Counted from the stretch's first letter, positions 16,619-25,139 are shown. The stretch is 64,000 nucleotides of DNA from Arthrobacter sp. B0490 (GCF_002929355.1 NZ_PJIR01000008.1:1-64000); one strand, 5' to 3'. Translations and numbers: made by a program. Notes: generated from the sequence alone by a model not told the origin.

Positions 16619-17701
16619 TCAGGGACGGCGGAAGCGGTTGACCATGGGGCAGTCGAACGGGTCGCGGGCGGCGAGCCCGACGCGGTTCAGGTAGGACACC
16701 ACGGCACCGTACGACGCAGCCACGCCGACCTCGGTGTAGGGCACGCGCAGGCGCTCGCAGTGCTCGCGGACGATCACCGCGGCGCGGCGCAGGTGCGGGC
16801 GCGGCATGTCCGGGAAGAGGTGGTGCTCGATCTGGAAGTTCAGCCCGCCGAAGGCGTTGTTGACGAACGAACCGCCGCGGATGTTGCGGGAGGTGAGGAC
16901 CTGCTTCTGGAAAAAGTCGAGCTTGCTGTCCTTCGGAACCACCGGCATGCCCTTGTGGTTGGGGGCGAAGCTCGCACCCATGTAGACGCCGAACACGGCG
17001 AGCTGCACGCCCAGGAAGGCGAACGCCAGGCCGACGGGCAGGAACCAGAACAGGACGCCGAGGTACGCGCCGAACCGGACACCGAGGAGCGCGAGCTCGA
17101 CCCAGCGGCCCTTGATGGTGCGCCGGGCGAAGAGGGTGCTGATGGAGCGGGCGTGCAGGTTGATGCCCTCCATGGTCAGGAGGGGGAAGAAGAGGTAGCC
17201 CTGGCGGCGCGTGATCCAGGCCTGCAGGCCCTTCGCCTTCGCGGCGTCCTCCTCGAGGAAGGAGATGGTGTCGACCTCGATGTCCGGATCCTTGCCCTTG
17301 GTGTTCGGGTCGTTGTGGTGGCGCGTGTGCTTGTCCATCCACCACGCGTAGCTGATCCCCACGACCCCGGCGGCGAGGATGCGGCCGGACCAGTCGTTCG
17401 CGCCGCGGCTCGCGAAGATCTGCCGGTGCGAGGCCTCATGGGCGAGGAATGCGACCTGGGTCAGGACGACGCCGAGGACGGCGGCCACGAGGAGCTGGAA
17501 CCAGGTGTCGCCCAGGAGCGCGAAGCCGGTCCAGGCCGCGCCCATGGCGAGCAGGAGGGCTGCGAAGACGGTGATGTAGAAGCGGCGCCGGCGGTTCAGC
17601 AGGCCTTCCTTGCGGACCTGCTTCAGCAGCACCGAGTAGGACGCGACGACGTCGTTCGGACGGGAGATACGGACAGTACGCGGGGCGGCGTTGACGCTCA
17701 T
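16619..17701 (-). CDS. Membrane fatty-acid (acyl-CoA/acyl-lipid) desaturase
   Basis: A 360-aa integral membrane di-iron desaturase that introduces cis double bonds in acyl chains for membrane fluidity. The three histidine boxes are HEASH (about 87), HTRHH (about 123) and QIEHH (about 298); four hydrophobic helices lie between them. The ATG at 17701 is preceded by CAGGGA; a longer frame upstream is noncoding. QIEHH is typical of front-end and linoleoyl-CoA-type desaturases of actinobacteria. It converges on the anti-sigma gene, with about 65 bp between stops. Electron donor and regiospecificity are not readable. Confidence 0.92.
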   Translation of the reverse strand: MSVNAAPRTVRISRPNDVVASYSVLLKQVRKEGLLNRRRRFYITVFAALLLAMGAAWTGFALLGDTWFQLLVAAVLGVVLTQVAFLAHEASHRQIFASRGANDWSGRILAAGVVGISYAWWMDKHTRHHNDPNTKGKDPDIEVDTISFLEEDAAKAKGLQAWITRRQGYLFFPLLTMEGINLHARSISTLFARRTIKGRWVELALLGVRFGAYLGVLFWFLPVGLAFAFLGVQLAVFGVYMGASFAPNHKGMPVVPKDSKLDFFQKQVLTSRNIRGGSFVNNAFGGLNFQIEHHLFPDMPRPHLRRAAVIVREHCERLRVPYTEVGVAASYGAVVSYLNRVGLAARDPFDCPMVNRFRRP

Positions 17702-17816
17702 GGGAGTCCCTGGGTAGCGGAGGGCTTCCCAGCCCGAAGAGGGTGTGCTACAACCCTGGATATTTCGACTGTACGGGAGAAGCCCGGCCGTTGCCTGTGC
17801 GGGAGGAGTACCCATG

Positions 17817-18446
17817 TCACGTCGTTCTGTGCATACCGCCGTAGTGGCCGGGCCAGTCCTCCACCGGGATGCGGGTGATGCCGCGGATCGTCCCCGCTGT
17901 GCCCCACTCGTTCCTGCCGAGCCGCGAGAGCGGCCTGAGCGCATCGATCGCCGGGAGGTCCCCGTCGAGCACCTCCTCCGACACCACGGCGTGCAGCACC
18001 TCCCCGAAGACGAGCGTGCAGTCGCCCATCTCCTGGATCAGGTGGAGCCGGCACTCGAGGGCCACGGGCGACTCCAGGACGCGGGGCGGCCGTACCGTCG
18101 CGCTCGGCTCCCGCGTGAGGCCGACGGCGTCGAACTCGCTGACCTCGGGCGGGAAGGCGGTGCCCGTCGCGTTGACGGCCTCGAAGAGACCCTCCGGCGT
18201 GAAACCGACCACGAACTCGCCCGTGGCCTCGATGTTGCGCACGGAGTCCTTGCGTCCCACCGAGGTGAACTGCACGATCGGCGGATCGACCGACGCGATC
18301 GTGAAGAACGAGTGCGGTGCGAGGTTGTCCACGCCCTCCGCCGAGGTCGACGAGATCCAGGCGATGGGGCGCGGCACGACGACGGAGGTGAGGAACCGGT
18401 AGAACGCGCGGCTGTCCGCGGGGTCCGGGACGACGTCCCTACGCAT
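17817..18446 (-). CDS. Flavin-reductase-like FMN-binding split-barrel protein
   Basis: A 209-aa protein with the flavin-reductase-like fold: FYRFLTSVVVPRPIAWISSTSAEGVDNLAPHSFF near the N-terminus, VGRKDSVRNIEATGEFVVG mid-way, and an ALECRLHLIQEMGDC strand. It likely binds FMN and supplies reduced flavin or reduces a small substrate. The start (18446) overlaps the end of the NmrA-like gene by 8 bp, so the two form an operon (NmrA-like first). Two redox-sensing or quinone/flavin-handling genes in tandem suggest a detoxification role, which is inference. Confidence 0.87.
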   Translation of the reverse strand: MRRDVVPDPADSRAFYRFLTSVVVPRPIAWISSTSAEGVDNLAPHSFFTIASVDPPIVQFTSVGRKDSVRNIEATGEFVVGFTPEGLFEAVNATGTAFPPEVSEFDAVGLTREPSATVRPPRVLESPVALECRLHLIQEMGDCTLVFGEVLHAVVSEEVLDGDLPAIDALRPLSRLGRNEWGTAGTIRGITRIPVEDWPGHYGGMHRTT

Positions 18447-19296
18447 GGGTACCGCCCCCGTGCTGCGCCGAGAGGAGGTCGCGGAGGCCGACCGGCCGCC
18501 GCCCGGTGAGGCGCTCGACGTCGGGCGACACCTCGGCCATCTCACCCCGCGCGATGGCCGTGTAGGTGCTCACCCACGCCTCCACCTGCCACCGGGGCGC
18601 GCCGTGGTGGGCCCGTGACGCCATGGCCTCCTCGTGGGTCTGGTCCTCGAAGCGCACCGTCGCGGGGGTCACCTCGCTGATGGTCGCCGCCGCCTCGGCC
18701 AGGGTGAAGGGCTCCGGCCCGGTGAGGTGGTAGGTGGTGCCCGCGTGCTCGTCGGGTGCGCGCAGCACGGCGGCGGCGGAGCGGGCGACGTCGGCCTGCG
18801 CGACGGCCGAGAGCCGGCCGTCCCCGGCGGGACCGCGGATGACGCCGTCCTCCGCGAGCGCGGGGACGACCTCGAGGTACAGGTTGTCGCGCAGGAACGT
18901 CCAGGTCAGGCCCGACCGGCGGATGTGCTCCTCGGTGTACCAGTGGTCGCGCCCGAGGAGGAAGGACGCCTCGGGGGCGGCGCCGAGGAACGAGGTGTAG
19001 ACGATGTGCCTGACGCCCGCCTCCCGCGCGGCATCGACGAAGGCGCGGTGGCTCGCGAGGCGGTCCTGCGCCTCGGCTGCGGACACCATGAAGAGGACGT
19101 CCACGCCGCTGAGGGCCTCCCGCGAGGCCTCGCCGTCACCGTAGGACGACCGGCGCACCACGGACTCGGGCAGGTGCTGCGCGCGGTCGGGGGACCGGAC
19201 CGGCAGGACGAGCGGCACCCCTTCGGCGGCGAGGATCCTGGCCACGCTGCCGCCGACGACGCCCGTTGACCCTGTGACTGCGATGCGGTGCTCCAT
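18439..19296 (-). CDS. NmrA-like NAD(P)-binding protein (quinone-reductase/QorB type)
   Basis: A 285-aa atypical short-chain dehydrogenase. The dinucleotide motif ITVTGSTG-like segment here reads IAVTGSTGVVGGSVARIL at residues 4-21, with VRSPDR following; DVLFMVSAA and HIVYTSFLGA are typical NmrA/QorB strands. No YxxxK catalytic pair is obvious, as in NmrA-like redox sensors and NADPH:quinone reductases. The ATG at 19296 is preferred to a far upstream start that runs into the divergent SGNH-hydrolase promoter. It overlaps the downstream flavin-reductase gene by 8 bp. Confidence 0.86.
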   Translation of the reverse strand: MEHRIAVTGSTGVVGGSVARILAAEGVPLVLPVRSPDRAQHLPESVVRRSSYGDGEASREALSGVDVLFMVSAAEAQDRLASHRAFVDAAREAGVRHIVYTSFLGAAPEASFLLGRDHWYTEEHIRRSGLTWTFLRDNLYLEVVPALAEDGVIRGPAGDGRLSAVAQADVARSAAAVLRAPDEHAGTTYHLTGPEPFTLAEAAATISEVTPATVRFEDQTHEEAMASRAHHGAPRWQVEAWVSTYTAIARGEMAEVSPDVERLTGRRPVGLRDLLSAQHGGGTHA

Positions 19297-19398
19297 GTCC
19301 GTCTCAGCCACGACGGCGCCCGGATTATTTCCGCCCCTCCGGGAGGAGGGTTCACCGGGCGTTGGTCCCGCCGTCGCCCGCGGGTCGCCCGGCGGGGC

Positions 19399-19404
19399 TA
19401 GGCT
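19399..19404 (+). promoter_or_regulatory. Putative -10 box (TAGGCT) for a leaderless mRNA
   Basis: TAGGCT lies 7 nt before the ATG at 19412, with no ribosome site between. Confidence 0.5.
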
Positions 19405-19411
19405 CGCTCGA

Positions 19412-20215
19412 ATGGCTGGACGGTTCGTGGCGATCGGGGATTCCTTCACCGAGGGGGTCGGCGACTGGAATGCGCAGTTCCCGAACGGTGTGCGGGGCTG
19501 GGCGGACCGCGTGGCCAAGCAACTCGGGCGGCAGGATCCGGCCTGGGAGTACGCCAACCTGGCCATCCGCAGCAAACGCCTGCATCACGTCCGCGACGAG
19601 CAGGTGGAACGGGCGCTGGGCCTGCGGCCCACGCTCGTCAGCCTCTACGCCGGCGGCAACGACATCCTCGAGCTGCGCACCGACATGGGCGCCCTCATGC
19701 GCGAGTACGAGGCCATGGTGGCCCGCATCGCCCGAAGCGGGGCGCGCCCGCTCCTCTTCACGGGGTTCGACATCCCGCTGAGTCCCGTGTTCGAGCCGAT
19801 GAAGCGCCGCAACTGGCTGTTCAACGACCAGGTGCGGCGCATCGCCCGTACGTACGACGCCGTCCTCGTGGACTACTGGTGCTTCGAGGAGTACTCGGAC
19901 CCGGGGCTGTGGGACGCGGACCGCCTGCACATGTCGCCGGCCGGGCACCGGAACCTCGCCGCCCACGTGCTGAGGATCCTCGGCGTCGACCATTCCCTGA
20001 CCCCCCGCCTGCCCGAGCGTGAGGGCTATGCGGGGCTGGTGGCAGGTCTCCGCCGGGAGACGGCGTGGCTGGGCGAGTGGGTGGTCCCGATGTTCGGCCG
20101 GCGGCTGCGCAACATCACGCTCGGCGACGACCTGGGGCCCCGGTGGCCCGAGCCGGTGCGCCCGGCCGACGGCCTGAAGCGCCTCGCGCGTGCACGGCGG
20201 ACTGCTTCGGCGTGA
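19412..20215 (+). CDS. SGNH/GDSL-family hydrolase
   Basis: A 267-aa esterase-like protein of the SGNH fold. Block I is AIGDSFTEGVGD (nucleophile Ser about residue 10), block III is YAGGNDILEL (Gly, Asn oxyanion), and block V is WDADRLHMSPAGHRNLA with catalytic Asp and His. There is no signal peptide, so it is cytoplasmic. Substrates in this family range from lipids to acetylated sugars. The start is set by a TAGGCT -10 box 7 nt upstream; a longer frame overlaps the divergent NmrA-like gene. Confidence 0.9.
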   Translation: MAGRFVAIGDSFTEGVGDWNAQFPNGVRGWADRVAKQLGRQDPAWEYANLAIRSKRLHHVRDEQVERALGLRPTLVSLYAGGNDILELRTDMGALMREYEAMVARIARSGARPLLFTGFDIPLSPVFEPMKRRNWLFNDQVRRIARTYDAVLVDYWCFEEYSDPGLWDADRLHMSPAGHRNLAAHVLRILGVDHSLTPRLPEREGYAGLVAGLRRETAWLGEWVVPMFGRRLRNITLGDDLGPRWPEPVRPADGLKRLARARRTASA

Positions 20216-20229
20216 TCCCGCCCGGCGGC

Positions 20230-20235
20230 TAGACT
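20230..20235 (+). promoter_or_regulatory. Putative -10 box (TAGACT) of the 32-aa membrane peptide gene
   Basis: TAGACT lies 9 nt before the ATG at 20245, giving a leader of at most 2-3 nt. Confidence 0.4.
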
Positions 20236-20244
20236 GGGCCGACT

Positions 20245-20343
20245 ATGGACTCCATGCGCAAACTCCGCACCCCGATCGTCTGGCTCCTGGTCGCCGCGAT
20301 GGTCATCAGCGTCGGCGCCGGCTTCTTCTCCGTCGTCTTCTGA
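20245..20343 (+). CDS. 32-aa single-pass membrane peptide, unknown function
   Basis: A short open frame, MDSMRKLRTPIVWLLVA to GFFSVVF, that encodes a basic N-terminus and one transmembrane helix (residues about 10-31) with the stop right after it. It has its own -10-like TAGACT, and wobble positions are almost all G or C, like real genes here. It lies between the SGNH hydrolase and the SDR gene on the same strand. No function can be assigned; it could be a small membrane-protein modulator. Confidence 0.6.
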   Translation: MDSMRKLRTPIVWLLVAAMVISVGAGFFSVVF

Positions 20344-20549
20344 GCGTCGTCGCCCTGCGGGCGGCCCGCCCGTAGCCGCCTTCGCCGCGTCGCGCCACCC
20401 TCTCCCGGTTCGTCCGGACGGACCGGCAGGACTTTCCCGGGCCCAGGGTGATAAGTAGGCTTAGCTTTACCGGCCCACTTCGCCCGCATGTCCGCCGGGG
20501 CCGCGACCAGCGCGGCACAGGACATGCTTTCCGTACAGGGAGAACACGC

Positions 20550-21467
20550 ATGACCTCCGACAGCACGACAGGATCGACCGACCAGTACACCTTCCAGAAT
20601 CCGGTGACGAGGTTCAAGAGCATCACGCCGGCCGCCGAGCACACCGCCGAGCCCGGCCTCGAGGCGGACCTCGACATCAAGGCGGACCGGGGCGAGACCT
20701 CGTACCGCGGCACCGGCCGGCTCACGGGCCGCAAGGCACTCATCACGGGCTCCGACTCCGGCATCGGGGCGGCCGTCGCCATCGCCTATGCACGCGAGGG
20801 CGCCGACGTCGCCCTGTCCTACCTCCCCGAGGAGGAGGAGGACGCGCAGGTCGTCAAGGGAATCATCGAGGCGGAGGGTCGCACGGCCGTCTGCATCCCG
20901 GGTGACCTGAAGGATCCCGCGTACTGCACCTCGCTCGTGCAGCAGGCCGTCGACGGCCTGGGCGGCCTGGACATCCTCGTCAACAATGCCGGCAAGCAGG
21001 TGGCCGTCGAGTCCCTCGAGGACCTGAGCGACGAGCAGCTCGACCACACCTACAAGACGAACATCTACTCGTTCTTCCGCGTGACGAAGGAGGCACTCAA
21101 GCACCTGCAGCCCGGATCGGCGATCATCAACTCGACGTCCATCCAGGCGTACGAGCCGTCGCCGACCCTCGTGGACTACGCGAGCACCAAGGCCGCGATC
21201 AACAACTTCACGAAGGGACTCGCCCAGCAGCTCGCGCCGAAGGGCATCCGCGTCAACGCGGTCGCGCCCGGGCCCATCTGGACCCCGCTGCAGCCCTCGG
21301 GCGGCCAGCCGGTCGAGGCCCTGCCGGAGTTCGGCAAGGACACCCCGCTGGGCCGCGCCGGTCAGCCGACCGAACTGGCGCCGGCGTACGTCTTCCTGGC
21401 GTCGTCCGAGGCGAGCTACGTGCTCGGCGAGACCCTCAACGTCAACGGCGGGATGCCCTCGCCCTGA
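20550..21467 (+). CDS. SDR-family oxidoreductase (YdaD/YghA general-stress type)
   Basis: A 305-aa classical short-chain dehydrogenase with an N-terminal extension of about 55 residues typical of the YghA/YdaD/Gsp39 group. Motifs: cofactor loop TGSDSGIGAAVAIAYAREGADVAL, NNAG near residue 150, catalytic SS.. then YASTKAAINNF, and a C-terminal ETLNVNGG. It probably reduces aldehydes or ketones with NAD(P)H under stress. AGGGAGA lies 7 nt upstream of the ATG at 20550. Its transcript meets the convergent membrane-protein gene at a strong hairpin (21486-21518). Confidence 0.9.
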   Translation: MTSDSTTGSTDQYTFQNPVTRFKSITPAAEHTAEPGLEADLDIKADRGETSYRGTGRLTGRKALITGSDSGIGAAVAIAYAREGADVALSYLPEEEEDAQVVKGIIEAEGRTAVCIPGDLKDPAYCTSLVQQAVDGLGGLDILVNNAGKQVAVESLEDLSDEQLDHTYKTNIYSFFRVTKEALKHLQPGSAIINSTSIQAYEPSPTLVDYASTKAAINNFTKGLAQQLAPKGIRVNAVAPGPIWTPLQPSGGQPVEALPEFGKDTPLGRAGQPTELAPAYVFLASSEASYVLGETLNVNGGMPSP

Positions 21468-21485
21468 CGCGTCCCGCGGACACGC

Positions 21486-21518
21486 GACGGCCCCGGACTC
21501 CAGGAGTCCGGGGCCGTC
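21486..21518. terminator. Bidirectional 14-bp hairpin between convergent genes
   Basis: GACGGCCCCGGACT pairs perfectly with its complement across a CCAGG loop. It lies 19 bp past the SDR stop and 37 bp past the minus-strand stop at 21555, so it can serve both. Confidence 0.75.
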
Positions 21519-21554
21519 GCGTTCTCGAGCCCGTTGCCGGGAGGTACGGGGGTC

Positions 21555-22580
21555 CTAGCCCGCTTCGTCGAGGGCGTCGAAGTCCGCGCGGTCGATCTTC
21601 CGGTGGTAGCGCATGCCCGTGAGGCCGCCGAGGATGGCGCCGAGCAGTGCGACGGCGGCCACCAGGAGCAGGCCGATGAGGCCGGGGCCCGTGAGGTCCT
21701 GGGCCGACGGGACGCCGAGGCCCTGGAACCGGTCGGTGACATTCGCCTGGTTGCCGACGATGACGCCGATGATGGTGAGCACGACGGCGACGACGACGGC
21801 CCAGAGCCACACCGCGACACCCTGCTTGATGCCGCTGAAGCGTGCCATCCGCCCGGCGACGTATCCGCCGGCGAAGTAGGAGACCAGCAGGATCACGCCG
21901 AGGACGACGGCGGCCGTGATGCCCGTGGTCTGCGCCTCCCCCGAGCCGCTCGTCAGGTCGGCGGCGGACAGGTTCGCGCCGGCGCCGAAGAGCGCGGCCA
22001 CGGCGCCGACGAGCGCCGAGAGCAGGACGAACATCCCGGTGGCGGTGAGCCAGCCGAAGAACGCCGAACCGAACTTCATGCCGCCGAAGTGCTCCTTCTC
22101 GCGCTGGTGGAGGAGCTTCCGGTCCTCGAGGCTCGGCACGCCCGAAGCCGCGGCGGCCGTCCGCGGCAGGTGGCGGTCCCGGCCCTTGCCCCGTCCCTGC
22201 TCGCCGTCGCCCGACTCGGAGTGAGCCTTCCCTGCGGTCACGGGGACCACCTGGGTGTGCGCCTGCGTCCTCGGCTCCTGCTCCCGCGTCGCGGATGCGT
22301 TCCTCGATGCCGAGATCGGCGCCGGCGCCCGGGTCTGCTCGCGCGTGGGCGTGGCCTCCGAGCTGTACATCCCGGGCACGTAGTCACCGCTGGAATCGTC
22401 GTCGGAGGAGTAGCCGCCGGGCACGTAGTCGCCGTGTCCGTCGTCCGCGCCGCTGTCGGCGCGTCCCACGCTGCTCGCGCCGGAGCCGGACCTGCCGGTG
22501 TCCATCAGTTCCGTCGGGGTGTCGCCGTCGGCCTGTCGCGATCCGTCGCCGTCCGTGTTGCCTGTTCCTGGCGTGCTCAT
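21555..22580 (-). CDS. Four-helix membrane protein with long acidic/disordered N-terminus, unknown function
   Basis: A 341-aa protein. Residues 1-165 are hydrophilic and low-complexity (Ser/Gly/Asp/Gln), including a near repeat DYVPGGYSSDDDSSG / DYVPGMYSSE around 50-74. Then LEDRKLLHQREKEHFGGMKFGSAFFGWLTA leads into four transmembrane segments (about 172-195, 215-240, 250-270, 295-318) and a short basic tail. The helical part resembles uncharacterised YrzE/TIGR04086-like membrane proteins of Micrococcaceae. AGGAGG lies 7 nt before the ATG. It converges on the SDR gene. No reaction can be assigned. Confidence 0.75.
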   Translation of the reverse strand: MSTPGTGNTDGDGSRQADGDTPTELMDTGRSGSGASSVGRADSGADDGHGDYVPGGYSSDDDSSGDYVPGMYSSEATPTREQTRAPAPISASRNASATREQEPRTQAHTQVVPVTAGKAHSESGDGEQGRGKGRDRHLPRTAAAASGVPSLEDRKLLHQREKEHFGGMKFGSAFFGWLTATGMFVLLSALVGAVAALFGAGANLSAADLTSGSGEAQTTGITAAVVLGVILLVSYFAGGYVAGRMARFSGIKQGVAVWLWAVVVAVVLTIIGVIVGNQANVTDRFQGLGVPSAQDLTGPGLIGLLLVAAVALLGAILGGLTGMRYHRKIDRADFDALDEAG

Positions 22581-22697
22581 CGGTCCTCCTGCTCTTCGGG
22601 CCCGCAGGCTCCCTAAGGTGGCTTACTATTGCCCCCAAGTATTCCATGCTGTGGCATGCCGGGCGTGCGTCGGGACACGCGTCGCACGGGGGAGTGC

Positions 22698-22703
22698 GAG
22701 ACT
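22698..22703 (+). promoter_or_regulatory. Possible weak -10 box (GAGACT) before DUF456 gene
   Basis: GAGACT ends 6 nt before the ATG at 22710. It lacks the first T of TAnnnT, so it is weaker than the others in the series. Confidence 0.3.
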
Positions 22704-22709
22704 GGGGCC

Positions 22710-23210
22710 ATGGATCTACAGGTCTTCATGACGCTCGTGTGCGGCGCGCTCATCGCCGTCGGAATCGCAGGAGTGGTGGTCCCGGTGCTGCCCGGGAGCA
22801 TCCTGATCATCGTGTCGCTGCTCGCCTGGGCGCTCACGGTGTCCAGCACCGAGGGATGGGTGGTCTTCGCGCTCGGCGCCACCCTGGCCAGTGCCGGCCT
22901 CACGGCGGGGCTCGTCCTCACGGGGCGGACGCTGAAGCAGCGGAGGATCCCGGGCAGGTCGGTGACCATCGGCGTGCTCACCGGGATCGTCGGGATGTTC
23001 GTGATCCCCGTGGTCGGCCTGTTCGTCGGCTTCGCGCTCGGGCTGTTCGCGAGTGAGTACGCACGGCAGCGCGAGGCCCGTGCGGCCCTGACCTCGAGCC
23101 TGCACGCGCTGAAGGCCACGGGCCTCGGCATCCTCGCGGAGCTGGCCCTCGCGTGCCTCGCGGGGACCACCTGGGTCATCGGCGTGTGGGTCTACTTCAC
23201 CACGGCCTGA
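22710..23210 (+). CDS. DUF456-family integral membrane protein
   Basis: A 166-aa very hydrophobic protein with four or five helices; GIAGVVVPVLPGSILIIVSLLAWA and VGLFVGFALGLFASEYAR are typical of DUF456. Function is unknown. The ATG at 22710 is chosen because the protein then starts with a helix; an in-frame start at 22629 would add a GC-rich non-homologous extension. Only 3 bp separate its stop from that of the convergent GH15 gene, so the two 3' ends must overlap as transcripts. Confidence 0.86.
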   Translation: MDLQVFMTLVCGALIAVGIAGVVVPVLPGSILIIVSLLAWALTVSSTEGWVVFALGATLASAGLTAGLVLTGRTLKQRRIPGRSVTIGVLTGIVGMFVIPVVGLFVGFALGLFASEYARQREARAALTSSLHALKATGLGILAELALACLAGTTWVIGVWVYFTTA

Positions 23211-23213
23211 GCA

Positions 23214-24989
23214 TCAGGACTTGCCCGCGATCGACAGGGCCGCGACGATCAGTGCCAGGTGGCTCAGCCCCTGCGGGATGTTGCCCATGAACGAGTTGTC
23301 CGACGGTTCGATCATCTCGGACATGATGCCGACGTCGTTGGCGAGGGGCAGCAGTTCCTCCATCAGGTCCACGGCCTCGTCGCGGCGGCCCACCGAGACC
23401 AGGGCCGAGACCATCCAGTAGGCGCAGGCGAGGAAGGTGGCCTCCTCCTCCTGCATCCCGCTGTACCGGTAGAGCAGGGGGCCGGCGCCGAGCTCCTCGC
23501 GCAGCGCGTCGATGGTGGAGGACATGCGGGGCCCGGTGTCGAAGCCGCTCAGCGCGTGCAGGAGGATCGAGGCGTCCAGCTCGGTGGACCCCGGATACCA
23601 GATGTAGCTCTGCCGCTCCTCCGACCAGCCGTGCTCGTGCACCCAGTCGCGGATGCGGTCCCGTTCGGCGGCCCACCGCTCCACCGGCCCCTGCAGCTGT
23701 CCGCGCTCGGCCAGCAGCACCGCGCAGCGGAGCGCGTTCCAGCAGCCCAGCTTGGAGGTGACGTAGTGGCGCTCCTCCGGCAGTTCCCACATGCCGGCGT
23801 CGCGGCGCTGCCAGATGTCGCAGGTCAGGTCCGCCAGGTCGGCGAGCTGGCGCATGGTCGCCGGATCGAGCACGTGGCCGGCCTGCACGTACTGCCACAC
23901 GATGTCGAACACGTCGCCGAAGACGCCCAGCTGCAGCTGGCCCGCCGCGGGATTGCCGTCCACCACGGGCCCGGTGTTGCGCCAGCCGGTCAGGTCGGGG
24001 CGTCGCGTGCCCTCCGGGATGCTGCCGTTCAGCCGGGTGAACACCTGCAGGTCCGCGCCCTGCGACCGGAGGTTCTTCAGCATCCACGACACCGCGGCGT
24101 GGACCTCCTCGCGGAGCCCCGCGCGCGTCAGCGCGTGCAGCGTGTAGGCGGTGTCCCGGACCCACGCGTAGCGGTAGTCCCAGTTCTTCCCGCCGGCAGC
24201 GCTCTCCGGGAGGGAGGTGGTGGCCGCGGCGGCGATCGAGCCGGTGGGGCTGTGCAGGAGGAGTTTCAGCGCCAGGGCGCTGCGGAGCACTGCGTGCCGG
24301 TAGTCCCCGTCGTAGCCGAAGTCGTCGGACCACGCCTGCCAGTTGAGGATGGTGCGGTCCACGCCGTCGTCGATGGACTGCGGGTCCTGCAGCGGCAGCG
24401 GTTCTCCGTGCGTGGAGATGACCGCCACGAGGTGCCGGCTTCCCGCCGACGTGGTGAACGCGCCCTCGACGGTCTGCCCCTCGGGGGTCTTCAGCCCGTG
24501 GTCGATGCCGCGGATGCCGAGACCCACCGCGTCGATGCGGAGGACCGGGTCGTCCGGGCCGTTGTCGAGCCATGGCGAGGCGGACCCGAAGCAGGTGCCC
24601 GGCGCGATGGACCACGCCATGGCGACGGCTCCGGAGACACCGTCCACTCGCCGGGCGAGCTCGCCCCAGGGCAGCCGGCCGGCGACGCCGGTGTTCAGGG
24701 AATCGGTGACGCGGACGGTCCCCGCGGCCGTGGTGTAGGTCGTCTCGAGGACGTTCGACCCGTCCACGTACCGCCGCTCCACGGAGAACTCGTCCACCGG
24801 GGCGAGGGCCATGAAGCCTTCGTCCGCGTCGAGCAACCGGGCGAAGGCCGGCGTGGAGTCGAGGTCCGGCGTCGGGTACCAGTCGATCGAGCCGTCCAAC
24901 GCCACGAGGGCGACGGTCCGCCCGTCACCGATCGCGGCGTAGGAGCGGAGGTCGGCGAAGCCGTCCTCGTCACGGAGCCCGGAGGTCAT
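23214..24989 (-). CDS. Glycoside hydrolase family 15 protein (glucoamylase/trehalase-like)
   Basis: A 591-aa cytoplasmic enzyme. The N-terminal beta-sandwich begins with LRSYAAIGDGRTVALVALDGSIDWYPTP; the (alpha/alpha)6 barrel follows, with NWDYRYAWVRDTAYTLHAL near 275, GQLQLGVFGDVFDIV near 355 and GMQEEEATFLACAYWMVSAL near 520, where the Glu-rich segment carries the catalytic base of the family. GH15 proteins of this shape hydrolyse maltodextrins, starch ends or, in mycobacteria, trehalose. Its neighbours do not decide between these. A GH13 enzyme lies 4.5 kb downstream and MalQ at 58 kb. Confidence 0.9.
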   Translation of the reverse strand: MTSGLRDEDGFADLRSYAAIGDGRTVALVALDGSIDWYPTPDLDSTPAFARLLDADEGFMALAPVDEFSVERRYVDGSNVLETTYTTAAGTVRVTDSLNTGVAGRLPWGELARRVDGVSGAVAMAWSIAPGTCFGSASPWLDNGPDDPVLRIDAVGLGIRGIDHGLKTPEGQTVEGAFTTSAGSRHLVAVISTHGEPLPLQDPQSIDDGVDRTILNWQAWSDDFGYDGDYRHAVLRSALALKLLLHSPTGSIAAAATTSLPESAAGGKNWDYRYAWVRDTAYTLHALTRAGLREEVHAAVSWMLKNLRSQGADLQVFTRLNGSIPEGTRRPDLTGWRNTGPVVDGNPAAGQLQLGVFGDVFDIVWQYVQAGHVLDPATMRQLADLADLTCDIWQRRDAGMWELPEERHYVTSKLGCWNALRCAVLLAERGQLQGPVERWAAERDRIRDWVHEHGWSEERQSYIWYPGSTELDASILLHALSGFDTGPRMSSTIDALREELGAGPLLYRYSGMQEEEATFLACAYWMVSALVSVGRRDEAVDLMEELLPLANDVGIMSEMIEPSDNSFMGNIPQGLSHLALIVAALSIAGKS

Positions 24990-25016
24990 GGGTCCCTGGT
25001 CCCGACGCCGGAGTTC

Positions 25017-25139
25017 CTACTTGCCGTACTTGCCGTTGTAGCGGGTCTTGTTGGCGCGGGGTGGCTGCCCGGAACGGCGGTTGTTCAGCAGGCGGGAGGC
25101 GATGACGGGGACCAGTGTCCAGAGGAGCTTCTTCAGCAT
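25017..25139 (-). CDS. 40-aa basic protein, unknown function
   Basis: A short gene with AAGGA 6 nt upstream of its ATG. The product starts MLKKLLWTLVPVIASRLL, a short amphipathic or membrane-touching helix, followed by a strongly basic tail (NNRR, RANKTRYNGKYGK) and no acidic residues. Clean ribosome site and protein-like composition support reality. It lies between the GH15 and S10 peptidase genes on the same strand. Function unknown; possible membrane- or nucleic-acid-associated peptide. Confidence 0.65.
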   Translation of the reverse strand: MLKKLLWTLVPVIASRLLNNRRSGQPPRANKTRYNGKYGK

